A DNA stretch of 64,000 nt from Pseudomonas weihenstephanensis (GTDB taxonomy: Bacteria > Pseudomonadota > Gammaproteobacteria > Pseudomonadales > Pseudomonadaceae), in assembly GCF_001043055.1 (NCBI RefSeq), contig NZ_JYLF01000012.1:62001-126000 (forward strand), in the 5' to 3' direction. The position numbers were made by a program, and so were the translations under genes. The stretch's first letter is position 1; every line of letters starts with the position of its first letter. Below, in pieces: positions 40,917 through 49,502 of the stretch. Under the pieces are notes generated by a model. It was not told where the DNA came from. It saw only the letters and a program-made list of their open reading frames with translations, and did not search any database.

Positions 40917-42692
40917 TTAGTCGAGCATCGAAATGGCAGTCGGTGCATCGTTGCCCACCAGCGCCAGGTCTTCAAACTCATTCACGGCGTTGATTTCGGT
41001 GCCCATCGAGATATTGGTCACGCGTTCGAGAATAATCTCCACCACCACCGGGACGCGGAACTCTTTGATCAGCGCTTGCGCCTGGCGCAGTGCGGGCTGG
41101 ATCTGGCTCGGCTCGAAGACGCGCAGCGCTTTACAGCCCAAACCTTGTGCCACGGCGACGTGGTCAACGCCATAACCATTGAGTTCCGGTGCGTTGAGGT
41201 TGTCGAAAGACAGTTGCACGCAGTAGTCCATTTCAAAACCGCGCTGCGCCTGACGGATCAGACCCAGGTAGGAGTTGTTCACCACCACATGGATGTAGGG
41301 CAGGTTGAACTGTGCGCCGACGGCCAGTTCTTCGATCATGAACTGGAAGTCATAGTCGCCGGACAAGGCAACCACGTTGCGATTTGGGTCAGCTTTGACC
41401 ACGCCCAGCGCAGCAGGAATGGTCCAGCCCAACGGGCCTGCCTGACCGCAGTTGATCCAGTGGCGTGGTTTATAGACGTGCAGGAATTGCGCGCCGGCAA
41501 TTTGCGACAAACCAATGGTGCTGACGTAGCAGGTGTCTTTGCCGAATACCTGGTTCATCTCTTCGTACACGCGTTGCGGCTTGACCGGCACGTTATCGAA
41601 GTGGGTTTTGCGATGCAGGGTGGCTTTGCGCTGCTGGCAGTCTTGCAGCCAGGCGCTGCGGTTTTTCAGTTTGCCCGCGGCTTTCCATTCGCGCGCCACT
41701 TCAAGGAAGACCTTGAGCGCTGAACCTGCATCCGAAACGATGCCCAGATCAGGGGTGAACACACGGCCGATTTGGGTCGGCTCAATGTCGACGTGAATGA
41801 ATTGACGACCTTCGGTGTACACCTCGACCGAGCCGGTGTGACGGTTGGCCCAGCGGTTGCCGATGCCCAGCACCACGTCCGATTTGAGCAGGGTGGCGTT
41901 GCCGTAGCGGTGCGAGGTTTGCAGGCCGACCATGCCCACCATCAGAGGGTGGTCGTCGGCAATCGTGCCCCAGCCCATCAGGGTCGGGATGACCGGGATG
42001 CCGGTCAGTTCGGCAAATTCCACCAACAGTTCGCTGGCGTCGGCATTGATCACGCCACCGCCGCTGACCAGCAACGGGCGCTCGGCCTTGTCGAGCATGG
42101 CCAGGGCTTTTTCGACTTGCACGCGGGTGGCTGACGGCTTAGCCAATGGCAGCGGCTCGTAAGCGTCGATGTCAAATTCGATTTCAGCCATTTGCACATC
42201 AAACGGCAGGTCGATCAGTACCGGGCCAGGGCGCCCGGAGCGCATTTCGTAAAAGGCTTTCTGGAAGGCATAAGGCACTTGGCCCGGCTCCAACACGGTG
42301 GTCGCCCATTTGGTCACGGGTTTGACGATGCTGGTGATGTCGACGGCCTGGAAGTCTTCCTTGTGCATGCGCGCTCGTGGCGCCTGGCCGGTGATGCACA
42401 AAATCGGGATGGAGTCGGCGGACGCGCTATAGAGACCGGTCACCATGTCGGTGCCTGCGGGGCCGGAGGTGCCGATGCACACGCCAATATTGCCGGCCTT
42501 GGTACGGGTGTAGCCCTCGGCCATGTGCGAGGCGCCTTCCACGTGGCGAGCAAGTACATGATCGATGCCGCCGACCTTTTGCAAGGCCGAGTACAGCGGG
42601 TTGATGGCGGCGCCCGGGATACCGAATGCGGTATCGACACCTTCGCGACGCATCACCAGAACGGCAGCTTCGATTGCTCTCATTTTGCTCAT
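40917..42692 (-). CDS. gcl: Glyoxylate carboligase
   Basis: Joins two glyoxylates to tartronate semialdehyde and CO2 using ThDP. The 591-residue product starts SKMRAIEAAVLVMRREGVDTAFGIPGAAINPLYSAL, has the Val (instead of Glu) typical of Gcl at the GIPGAAI position, and the ThDP-binding GDYDFQFMIEELAVGAQFNLPYIHVVVNN. The ATG at 42692 is chosen over an upstream one. The upstream region contains two TTGTATACAA palindromes and a divergent gene. Confidence 0.96.
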   Translation of the reverse strand: MSKMRAIEAAVLVMRREGVDTAFGIPGAAINPLYSALQKVGGIDHVLARHVEGASHMAEGYTRTKAGNIGVCIGTSGPAGTDMVTGLYSASADSIPILCITGQAPRARMHKEDFQAVDITSIVKPVTKWATTVLEPGQVPYAFQKAFYEMRSGRPGPVLIDLPFDVQMAEIEFDIDAYEPLPLAKPSATRVQVEKALAMLDKAERPLLVSGGGVINADASELLVEFAELTGIPVIPTLMGWGTIADDHPLMVGMVGLQTSHRYGNATLLKSDVVLGIGNRWANRHTGSVEVYTEGRQFIHVDIEPTQIGRVFTPDLGIVSDAGSALKVFLEVAREWKAAGKLKNRSAWLQDCQQRKATLHRKTHFDNVPVKPQRVYEEMNQVFGKDTCYVSTIGLSQIAGAQFLHVYKPRHWINCGQAGPLGWTIPAALGVVKADPNRNVVALSGDYDFQFMIEELAVGAQFNLPYIHVVVNNSYLGLIRQAQRGFEMDYCVQLSFDNLNAPELNGYGVDHVAVAQGLGCKALRVFEPSQIQPALRQAQALIKEFRVPVVVEIILERVTNISMGTEINAVNEFEDLALVGNDAPTAISMLD

Positions 42693-42718
42693 TGCTTTGT
42701 GCCTCTTACGTTTTGTAA

Positions 42719-42728
42719 TTGTATACAA
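42719..42728. promoter_or_regulatory. Operator palindrome TTGTATACAA (gcl side)
   Basis: Perfect 10-bp palindrome within AATTGTATACAAGT, 27 bases before the gcl ATG. The same palindrome recurs at 42859, 56424, 59478 and, with one change, at 56618. Confidence 0.65.
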
Positions 42729-42858
42729 GTGGCTGTGTGGCGAGTGTATTCATCCTCCGTGGTTCAGGTCAATGGGTTTTGGTTAATCTGTGGAGCTTGG
42801 CCTTGAAGGCGTGAAATAGAGGGATTGCAACTTTATCAGGCGATTCGCATGCGTAAAA

Positions 42859-42868
42859 TTGTATACAA
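42859..42868. promoter_or_regulatory. Operator palindrome TTGTATACAA (glcG side)
   Basis: Perfect palindrome within AAATTGTATACAAAGTT, about 90 bases before the divergent GlcG-like gene and 167 before gcl. With the copy at 42719 it makes a paired arrangement 140 bases apart, which could allow loop formation. Confidence 0.65.
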
Positions 42869-42958
42869 AGTTAATATTTATTGTGTTCTATTGGTTGTAT
42901 CAGGTCGTCTATCAAGACGACCCAAAGGGTTTCCAATAACAAGATAAGGACGGCAACC

Positions 42959-43399
42959 ATGAGTGCTTTAACCTTGAAACTCGCGTTAAACCTGGCCACT
43001 CACGCGCTGGCAGCCGGGCGCCAGATCTCAGCCGCACCGTTGGCGGTGGCGGTGCTGGATGGCGGAGGGCATCTGGTGGCGTTACAGCGTGAAGATGGCG
43101 CCAGTCTGTTGCGGCCCCACATAGCAATTGGCAAGGCATGGGGCGCGATTGCGCTGGGCAAGGGTTCGCGCTTGCTGGCGCTGGATGCGCAGCAGCGCCC
43201 CGCGTTTTTTGCAGCGCTCAATGGCATGGGCAAAAGTGAGGTGGTGCCGGCGCCGGGTGGGGTGTTGATACGCGATGAGCATGGGCAGGTGATTGGCGCG
43301 ATGGGGATCAGCGGCGATACCTCTGACATCGATGAACAGTGCGCGATCAGCGCCATAGAAGCGCAAGGTTTGCGGGCGGATGCAGGCGTGGTGGTCTGA
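42959..43399 (+). CDS. GlcG/HbpS-family protein
   Basis: The 146-residue product belongs to the GlcG/PduO-C/HbpS family: LALNLATHALAAGRQISAAPLAVAVLDGGGHLVALQREDGASLLRPHIAIGKAWGAIALG, then VPAPGGVLIRDEHGQVIGAMGISGDTSDIDEQCAISAI. Members of this family occur with glycolate/glyoxylate genes and some bind haem; the precise activity is unknown. It is transcribed divergently from gcl over a shared operator region. Confidence 0.88.
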   Translation: MSALTLKLALNLATHALAAGRQISAAPLAVAVLDGGGHLVALQREDGASLLRPHIAIGKAWGAIALGKGSRLLALDAQQRPAFFAALNGMGKSEVVPAPGGVLIRDEHGQVIGAMGISGDTSDIDEQCAISAIEAQGLRADAGVVV

Positions 43400-43411
43400 G
43401 TCTTGTGCTGT

Positions 43412-43473
43412 CGTCGCTGCCGCAGGCGGCGAGCCTTTGATGTTTTAAAGACTCGCCGCCTGCGCCAGCGACT
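43412..43473. repeat. REP-like hairpin after the GlcG-like gene
   Basis: GTCGCTGCCGCAGGCGGCGAG and CTCGCCGCCTGCGCCAGCGAC are near-complementary arms around about 18 bases. The same GTCGC-CGCCTGCGGCAGCGAC unit appears at 53821-53848. It separates convergent gene ends and may terminate transcription. Confidence 0.65.
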
Positions 43474-43490
43474 ACAAGCAGTGTTCAGCT

Positions 43491-44096
43491 TCAGTCCGGT
43501 GTGCAGCCTTTGAGTACCAGCCGGATGATCGTCTGGGTCGCCGCTTCGTAGTCGTGGTCGTCGAGTTTGGCTTTGCCGGTGATGGCCGAGATTTGCCAGT
43601 CGAAGTCTGCGTAGGTCTGGGTCGCGGCCCAAATGCTGAACATCAGGTGGTGCGGGTCGATGGGGGCAATTTGCCCGCGGTCGATCCAGATTTGAATGCA
43701 CTCAATGTTGTGCTTGGCCTGAGCGTTGAGCAACTCGACCTGTTTTTCACTCAAGTGCGGCGCGCCGTGCATGATTTCGCTGGCAAAGACCTTGGACGCA
43801 AACGGCAGGTCGCGGGAAATCAGGATTTTTGAGCGGATGTAGTTGCTCAGTACTTCGTTCGGTTCGCCGTCGGCATTGAATGGGGTCGAGGCCCGTAGAA
43901 TCGGGTCGATGATGCTTTCGAGCACCTCGCGGTAGAGGTTCTCCTTGGACTTGAAGTAGTAATACACATTGGGCTTGGGCACGCCTGCCTTGGCCGCGAT
44001 GTCGCTGGTTTTGCTGGCGGCGAAACCCTTGTCAGCGAATTCTTCGCTGGCGGCGCGCAAAATCAGCTCTTTATTACGTTCGCGGATGCTGCTCAT
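43491..44096 (-). CDS. TetR-family regulator, RutR-like
   Basis: The 201-residue product has an N-terminal helix-turn-helix (SDIAAKAGVPKPNVYYYFKSKENLYREVL) and a C-terminal region close to RutR: YIRSKILISRDLPFASKVFASEIMHGAPHL, then GQIAPIDPHHLMFSIWAATQTYADFDWQISAITG. RutR in E. coli senses uracil and controls pyrimidine and purine degradation. The ATG at 44096 is used. It lies between the GlcG-like gene and the DUF808 gene, so it is a natural candidate regulator for nearby nitrogen-salvage genes, but its own operator is not visible as the TTGACCA-type RutR box. Confidence 0.9.
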   Translation of the reverse strand: MSSIRERNKELILRAASEEFADKGFAASKTSDIAAKAGVPKPNVYYYFKSKENLYREVLESIIDPILRASTPFNADGEPNEVLSNYIRSKILISRDLPFASKVFASEIMHGAPHLSEKQVELLNAQAKHNIECIQIWIDRGQIAPIDPHHLMFSIWAATQTYADFDWQISAITGKAKLDDHDYEAATQTIIRLVLKGCTPD

Positions 44097-44227
44097 AAAC
44101 CCGTATTTCCTTGCCTGCTTGGGCGGTCGGGCATGGTAGCACCGGGCTTGCGGGCGGCTCAAGATTGCCGCTTGAGGGCTGGCACACGCTATGCTTAGCG
44201 TCTTTCAATCTGGAAGGGACAACCCCC

Positions 44228-45169
44228 ATGGCAGGCAGCAGTTTGCTGATGTTGCTCGACGACATCGCCGCGGTACTTGATGACGTCGCGCTGATGACAA
44301 AAATGGCCGCCAAAAAGACTGCCGGGGTGCTGGGTGATGACCTGGCGCTGAATGCGCAACAGGTCAGCGGGGTGCGCGCCGAGCGCGAACTGCCGGTGGT
44401 GTGGGCGGTGGCCAAGGGCTCGTTTCGCAACAAGCTGATCCTGGTACCCGCGGCGTTGGCCATCAGCGCGTTTGTACCTTGGGCGGTGACGCCGCTGTTG
44501 ATGGTGGGTGGCGCGTATCTGTGTTTTGAAGGCTTTGAAAAGCTGGCGCACAAGTTTTTGCACAGCAAGCACGCCGATCAACACGATCGGGCCGCGCTGT
44601 CGGCGGCCGCAGCGGATGCTGAAGTCGACCTGGTGGCTTTTGAGAAAGACAAAATCAAGGGCGCCGTGCGCACAGACTTTATTCTGTCGGCCGAGATCAT
44701 TGCGATCACCCTGGGCACTGTGGCGGATGCGCCGCTGATGCAACAAGTGGTGGTGCTGTCCGGCATCGCCATCGTCATGACCGTCGGGGTTTATGGCGTG
44801 GTGGCGGGCATCGTGAAGATGGATGACGGCGGTTTGTACCTGACCCAAAAGACCGGCGATGGCACCTGGCCGCGGGTTCAGCGCAGTTTCGGCCAAGGCG
44901 TGTTGAATGCTGCGCCGTACATGATGAAGGCGCTGACGGTCATTGGTACGGCGGCGATGTTTATGGTCGGTGGCGGGATTCTGGTCCACGGCGTGCCGGT
45001 GCTGCATCACTGGGTTGAGGCGTTGGCTCAGAGCAGCGCGCCTTTTGTGGGGCCGCTGTCGGTGATTGTGCCGACGTTGCTCAACGCCGTGGCCGGCATC
45101 ATTGCCGGCGCTGTGGTGTTGGCGGGGGTGATGGCGGTCAGCAAAGTGTGGCGCGCCATCAAGGGTTGA
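44228..45169 (+). CDS. DUF808 (YedI-like) inner-membrane protein
   Basis: The 313-residue product has the conserved MAGSSLLMLLDDIAAVLDDVALMTKMAAKKTAGVLGDDLALNAQQV start and several membrane segments (about 80-105, 155-205, 235-260, 280-305). This is the DUF808 family, an uncharacterised membrane protein widespread in proteobacteria. The ATG at 44228 fits that start; the longer reading from 44111 adds unrelated residues. It ends four bases from the convergent chemoreceptor gene. Confidence 0.88.
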   Translation: MAGSSLLMLLDDIAAVLDDVALMTKMAAKKTAGVLGDDLALNAQQVSGVRAERELPVVWAVAKGSFRNKLILVPAALAISAFVPWAVTPLLMVGGAYLCFEGFEKLAHKFLHSKHADQHDRAALSAAAADAEVDLVAFEKDKIKGAVRTDFILSAEIIAITLGTVADAPLMQQVVVLSGIAIVMTVGVYGVVAGIVKMDDGGLYLTQKTGDGTWPRVQRSFGQGVLNAAPYMMKALTVIGTAAMFMVGGGILVHGVPVLHHWVEALAQSSAPFVGPLSVIVPTLLNAVAGIIAGAVVLAGVMAVSKVWRAIKG

Positions 45170-45173
45170 GCGG

Positions 45174-46253
45174 TCAGTGACTCAGGTTGTCGAGCATGGC
45201 GCTGACCGTGAGGCTGGCGCTTTCCATGTCGTTGATTTGCAGTAGCACCTGGCTCCAGTTTTTCTCCTGGGCTGCCTGCAGGGCGTTGTGCGCGGTTTGG
45301 TGCACAACCCGGTGCGGCTCGTTGAGTTGCTGGAAGTCGCGGTTGTCGGCATAACGCGCCTGGGTTTCTGGCGCCAAATACCATTTGCCGAGGCGGCAGG
45401 TGGTGTGGGTCGACAGTTGCAGGTTCTCGTCCTGTTTAAACAAGCGTTGATAGACCATCAACTTGAACAGCAAGTGATCGAGCTTCACTGACTCGCAGAA
45501 TGAGCGCAGGGCAATGCCTTCGATCAACTGACTCATGTGCTCGCCCAGGGTCATCATCTCGTCGAGGGTTTCAGCCGAGCGCGAGACATCGCCAGACAGC
45601 CGTGAGGCTTCATCCGACAACACACCAATGGCGGTGCTGGCGGCTTCGGTTTCCTGGTTGATACTCGACACCAGTTGGCTGATTTCCTGGGTTGCGCCAT
45701 TGGTACGTTGTGCCAGCGCGCGCACTTCATCGGCCACCACGGCAAAGCCGCGGCCCTGTTCACCCGCGCGGGCCGCTTCAATGGCGGCGTTGAGGGCCAG
45801 CAGGTTGGTTTGGTCGGACACGGCTTTGATCAGCTCGACGATGCGACTGATCTCGCCCACGCGCTGGCGCAGCACGCCGACGCTTTCGACACTGCTGACG
45901 CCTTGACCGGCCATATGCCCCAGCGAACTGGAGAAGCCGGCCAGCAGGGCTGACGTTTGCGCAAATACATTGCTGTTGTCGCGCAAGTGAACCACTTCAC
46001 CTTGCAGGCTTTCGGCCTGTGCGACCACGCCATCGCGGGTTTTTTGCAACGATTCGTCAAAACGCTCCAGCTTGCTGTGCAAGTCTTGTTGGTAGCGTTC
46101 GTAGTGTTCCAGCACTTGCTGCTGGTCGCGGTCTTGAATGACCTGTGCACGCAGGGCTTGAACCTCCTGTTCAAGGGCCTGTTTGTCCTGCTCTAACGCA
46201 TTTAATTGCGTTTCAAGGTTGGCGCAGCGTTGGCGCCATCGGCGGTTGAACAT
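45174..46253 (-). CDS. Soluble chemoreceptor with CZB zinc-binding domain
   Basis: The 359-residue product has no membrane segment. An N-terminal coiled coil (about 5-60) leads into a methyl-accepting signalling domain with the tip region ISRIVELIKAVSDQTNLLALNAAIEAARAGEQGRGFAVVADEVRALAQ (about 130-180). The C-terminal part (about 245-345) is a CZB domain with candidate Zn ligands: His in KLDHLLFK, Cys in CRLGKWYL, and His in EPHRVVHQTA. CZB chemoreceptors sense zinc-linked oxidants such as hypochlorous acid in studied relatives. A sigma-28-type promoter precedes it. Confidence 0.93.
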   Translation of the reverse strand: MFNRRWRQRCANLETQLNALEQDKQALEQEVQALRAQVIQDRDQQQVLEHYERYQQDLHSKLERFDESLQKTRDGVVAQAESLQGEVVHLRDNSNVFAQTSALLAGFSSSLGHMAGQGVSSVESVGVLRQRVGEISRIVELIKAVSDQTNLLALNAAIEAARAGEQGRGFAVVADEVRALAQRTNGATQEISQLVSSINQETEAASTAIGVLSDEASRLSGDVSRSAETLDEMMTLGEHMSQLIEGIALRSFCESVKLDHLLFKLMVYQRLFKQDENLQLSTHTTCRLGKWYLAPETQARYADNRDFQQLNEPHRVVHQTAHNALQAAQEKNWSQVLLQINDMESASLTVSAMLDNLSH

Positions 46254-46311
46254 CCGTTTGTACTCCCGAGGCTTGAGACAGAGCGTCTTCTGAAAAAATA
46301 TTGCACTGTCT

Positions 46312-46338
46312 GTATCGGCCGCCGGGCGCGAAACATAA
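46312..46338 (-). promoter_or_regulatory. FliA (sigma-28) promoter candidate for the CZB chemoreceptor
   Basis: On the minus strand, TTATGTTT - 11 bases - GCCGATAC matches the FliA consensus (TAAAGTTT-N11-GCCGATAA) at 13 of 16 positions with exact spacing. It lies about 58 bases before the start codon, consistent with chemoreceptor genes being late flagellar genes. Confidence 0.72.
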
Positions 46339-46404
46339 TAGCCATAGAAAGCGCATTGCCATTATATGGCCACTACCCGCGCGGGCGCGGGCAGGCAGGC
46401 TCTG

Positions 46405-47610
46405 TCAGGCGAAGCTGGCGGTGCGGGGCAGGGTGCTGTTGTGCAGCAGGCGATAGCCGAGCACGGCGAATAACAGCACGCCTGTGCCTGCGCCCAACGA
46501 CACGGCAAAACCTGCCTGCGCGCCGTAAGCGTCAATCACCCAGCCACCGAGCACAGCACCCAGTGCTACGCCCATGCCCAGGCCAGTAATCATCCACGTC
46601 AGCCCTTCGGTCAGCTTGGCCGCCGGGACGATGTTTTCTACCAGGCCCATCGCCGTGATCAACGTCGGCGCGAAAAACAGCCCGGCGACAAACATGGCGC
46701 CCGCCAGGGTTGCGATGCTGTTGACCCACATCAGCGGCACCACGGTGATGGCGGTGGCCAGTGCGCCGATCAAAAACTGCTTGGGCAAGGGCATGTTCAG
46801 TTTTAGCGTGCCGAAAATCAGCCCCACCACGCAGGAACCCAAGGCGTACACCGACAGCACAATGCTGGCGGCCGCGGGTTGACCCTGTTGTTGGGCGAAG
46901 GCGACGCTGACCACGTCCACGGTGCCGACGATGGTGCCCATACCCAGCAATACCAGCAGCAAAATAACCACTGCACCTTGGCGTAGCACGGTCCCGCCGT
47001 GTTCGGTGCTGCGCGGGTGAATCGGTGGCTCGGTCTGGCGTTGCAGCACAAACGCGGTCACGCCAATGGCCAGCAGCCCGGCGGCAACCAGTGGGCCAGC
47101 CTGTGGGAACACGGCCACGCTCAGGCCCACGGAAATGGGCGGGCCGATAATGAAGCTCACTTCATCGAGCACCGATTCGAGCGAAAACGCGGTGTGCAAC
47201 TTGGGCGAGCCGCGGTACAGCTCGCTCCAGCGTGCGCGCACCATGGCGGGCATGCTGGGTATGAACCCGGCCAATGCGGCAAATACGAAGAGTGTCCAGT
47301 CGGGTGTGCCCAGATAACTGCACAGCAACAAGGCCAGCAGTGCGCTGACCCCGATGGCGGTGACGCCAGGCAATACGCGGCCTTGCCCGTAGCGGTCCAC
47401 CCAGCGTGAAATTTGGGGTGCGATGAGCGCCATCGCCAGCGCGAAGGTCGCGGCGACGGCGCCCGCCAGCCAATACGACCCGCGTAACTGTGCCAGCAGG
47501 GTGATGATGCCGATCCCGGTCATGGAAATCGGCATGCGTGCGATCAGGCCCGCGGCGCAAAAAGCCATGCTGCCGGGGGCGCTGAAAATCTCGCGATAAG
47601 GGTTTGCCAT
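46405..47610 (-). CDS. MFS transporter
   Basis: The 401-residue product is a twelve-helix major facilitator with a Gly-rich N-terminal region (MANPYREIFSAPGSMAFCAAGLIARMPISMTGIGIITLLAQ) and a motif-A-like segment (ISRWVDRYGQGRVLP). The substrate cannot be read from the sequence; a drug or metabolite efflux role is likely given the divergent TetR regulator. The ATG at 47610 is used; the longer reading runs into the operator region. Confidence 0.88.
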   Translation of the reverse strand: MANPYREIFSAPGSMAFCAAGLIARMPISMTGIGIITLLAQLRGSYWLAGAVAATFALAMALIAPQISRWVDRYGQGRVLPGVTAIGVSALLALLLCSYLGTPDWTLFVFAALAGFIPSMPAMVRARWSELYRGSPKLHTAFSLESVLDEVSFIIGPPISVGLSVAVFPQAGPLVAAGLLAIGVTAFVLQRQTEPPIHPRSTEHGGTVLRQGAVVILLLVLLGMGTIVGTVDVVSVAFAQQQGQPAAASIVLSVYALGSCVVGLIFGTLKLNMPLPKQFLIGALATAITVVPLMWVNSIATLAGAMFVAGLFFAPTLITAMGLVENIVPAAKLTEGLTWMITGLGMGVALGAVLGGWVIDAYGAQAGFAVSLGAGTGVLLFAVLGYRLLHNSTLPRTASFA

Positions 47611-47661
47611 ACAAGCTCCGCAACGATAAGTGGGCCGCGATGGGGCCTTTTTGAAACCTGA

Positions 47662-47726
47662 CATACGCGGCGTATGCAGAAATATACGCATACGCGCCGT
47701 ATGTCAATTAACATACGCCGCGTATC
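47662..47726. promoter_or_regulatory. Three tandem operator-like palindromes between MFS and tetR
   Basis: CATACGCGGCGTATG (47662-47676), CATACGCGCCGTATG (47689-47703) and CATACGCCGCGTATC (47712-47726) are near-identical 15-bp palindromes spaced 27 and 23 bases apart. They fill the 136-base gap between the divergent MFS and TetR genes and are almost certainly the binding sites of that TetR protein. Confidence 0.8.
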
Positions 47727-47746
47727 CAAAAATAAAGGAGGCGGAC

Positions 47747-48358
47747 ATGGCGCCCAAAGCGCGTTCACAAATGATAGAAGAAACCCGTGCCAAGCTGCTC
47801 GACGCGGCGCGTCAGGCGTTTGGATCGGTGGGCTATGCGCAGACCTCGATGGATGAGCTGACCGCCTCGGTGGGTTTGACCCGTGGCGCGCTGTATCACC
47901 ACTTTGGCGACAAGAAGGGCTTATTGCAGGCCGTGGTGCAACAGATTGACGCTGAACTGGACGCCCAGCTGGCGCAGGAATTCGAGCAGGCGAGCAGCCC
48001 GTGGGAAGGGTTCAGGGGACGTTGCCGGGTATTTTTGCAGATGGCCCTGGAGGTTGAAGTGCAGCGCATTATGTTGCGCGATGCTCCCTCTGTCTTGGGT
48101 TCGGAGTACCTGCAAAGCAGCCAGTCTGATTGCAGTGCGTCGCTGGCGGCGATGTTGCGCGACTTGATTGAGGCCCAGGTGATTCAGCGCACCAATCCCG
48201 AGGCGTTGGCGCGTTTGATTCAAGGCGGCTTGATGGATGCCTCGTTCTGGATCGCGGCCGATCAACAACCGCCACAGCGCCTGACGGCGGCGCTGGACAG
48301 TCTGGACTTGATGCTGCGCGGGGTGCTGCGAGTGCCTCAGCCGGGGCAAACAGGCTGA
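47747..48358 (+). CDS. TetR-family regulator of the MFS pump
   Basis: The 203-residue product has the TetR helix-turn-helix (TSMDELTASVGLTRGALYHHFGDKKGLLQAVV, about 33-65) and a divergent helical C-terminal ligand domain. GGAGGCGG upstream of the ATG at 47747 supports the start. It is divergent from the MFS gene over three palindromes, the standard autoregulated repressor-pump arrangement. The inducer is not known. Confidence 0.9.
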   Translation: MAPKARSQMIEETRAKLLDAARQAFGSVGYAQTSMDELTASVGLTRGALYHHFGDKKGLLQAVVQQIDAELDAQLAQEFEQASSPWEGFRGRCRVFLQMALEVEVQRIMLRDAPSVLGSEYLQSSQSDCSASLAAMLRDLIEAQVIQRTNPEALARLIQGGLMDASFWIAADQQPPQRLTAALDSLDLMLRGVLRVPQPGQTG

Positions 48359-48368
48359 GGCCGGTGCA

Positions 48369-49154
48369 TCAGAAGTGGTATTTGACCAGCAGGCTCGCGG
48401 TGTCCTGATTGGTTTTGAAGGAACCGCTGTCTTCGATGCCGTATTTGTTTTTCCAGTAGTCGTATTCGAGACCGACGTACAGCTGTTTGGCGCCCCAGTT
48501 CAACGCTTTGCCCAAGTCATATTTGACCTGCGGGTTGAAGTGCAGGTTGGCGTGGTAGGTGCCACGGGCGTTCTGGTCGTTGTCGACCACCCAGTCCATG
48601 TAGCCGTCGATCAGCACGTCAGAGTTGCCCACGGGCAGGGTGTAAGACCATACCGGTGTGATCTGCCACACGCCTTTGCCGGCGCGGTTGCCTTCCGGGA
48701 AGCGCTGGTAGAAGTTCAGTTGCACGAAGTCGAAGCCCGGCACATCAAGGTCAAAACCTGGGCCAATCAGGTAAGCCTCGGTATCGCCTTCACCAAACTC
48801 GTAGGTCATGGCCAACAGCACGTCTTTAATCGGGCCAAATTCAAACTTCTGGCCGAAGATTTTGCCCAGTGACAAGCGCGGTGTGAACTCGCCGTAATAG
48901 GTGTTCGGGCCGACGTTACCGTCTTCTTTACCGTTGTAAAAAATACGGTCGAGGAAGAAGAAGTTATCGCCGTACTTCCAGCTGTCTGCGTGTTCGAAGG
49001 TCAGGGTTTGTTGAATCGATGGATTCACCTGGAAGTTCTTGCCCCACAAGTAAGTCAGGCTGTTGGTTTGCCATTGCATCAGGTCGCCGGCGACGGCCGG
49101 TGCCCCGCCCAGCACGCTCCCCGCGAGCATCAGGCTGGTCAGTGTGCGCTTCAT
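48369..49154 (-). CDS. Tsx-type outer-membrane nucleoside channel (copy 1)
   Basis: The 261-residue product has a signal peptide (LMLAGSVLGGAPAVAGD) and an amphipathic beta-barrel pattern with many aromatic residues, ending in KYHF. It matches the Tsx nucleoside-specific channel family (WQTNSLTYLWGKNF, LTFEHADSWKYGDNFFFLDRIFYNG, YMDWVVDNDQNARGTYHANLHFNPQVKYDLG). It probably lets purine nucleosides and bases through the outer membrane. A close paralogue follows upstream at 49503-50288. Confidence 0.9.
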   Translation of the reverse strand: MKRTLTSLMLAGSVLGGAPAVAGDLMQWQTNSLTYLWGKNFQVNPSIQQTLTFEHADSWKYGDNFFFLDRIFYNGKEDGNVGPNTYYGEFTPRLSLGKIFGQKFEFGPIKDVLLAMTYEFGEGDTEAYLIGPGFDLDVPGFDFVQLNFYQRFPEGNRAGKGVWQITPVWSYTLPVGNSDVLIDGYMDWVVDNDQNARGTYHANLHFNPQVKYDLGKALNWGAKQLYVGLEYDYWKNKYGIEDSGSFKTNQDTASLLVKYHF

Positions 49155-49502
49155 TCGGTTGCTCCAAAAAGTAAAGTGTGACGCGGTGAATGGAACGTAG
49201 CGCTCTGTGTTGGCACTTTGGTTCCGTGTTTAAAAGTTGGCTCTTCGGTCAACTTTAATACCCTGAGCACGTGTTGGGCCACACTTGGCAATTGGCCAAG
49301 GGGATGCGCTCAGCTGTATCGGACAGTTGAGTCATTTGGCGTGTAACTACTTGATCTGAATGTATTAAGTTGGCTTGTAAGTCAGCTTTGAAACACCGCT
49401 CAAGTGTGAGCGGCCGCGCAGAATACTGTCTCTGACTGTTCGGCTCAAGTGCTCCGTCATCGCCACCGGGCAGGCCATGACGGAGCGTGCACGCAAAGGG
49501 TG
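49155..49502. other. Intergenic region between the two tsx-like genes
   Basis: This 348-base gap holds no gene I can support. It contains two similar imperfect inverted repeats: AAAGTTG...CAACTTT at 49233-49256 and a weaker AAGTTGGCT...GTCAGCTTT at about 49367-49390. They lie upstream of copy 1 (minus strand) and could be regulator sites. Confidence 0.45.

Noticed and set aside
49209..49226. TTGGCAC-type sigma-54-like sequence on the plus strand
   Set aside because: The -12 element reads TTCC instead of TTGC and no plus-strand gene follows.
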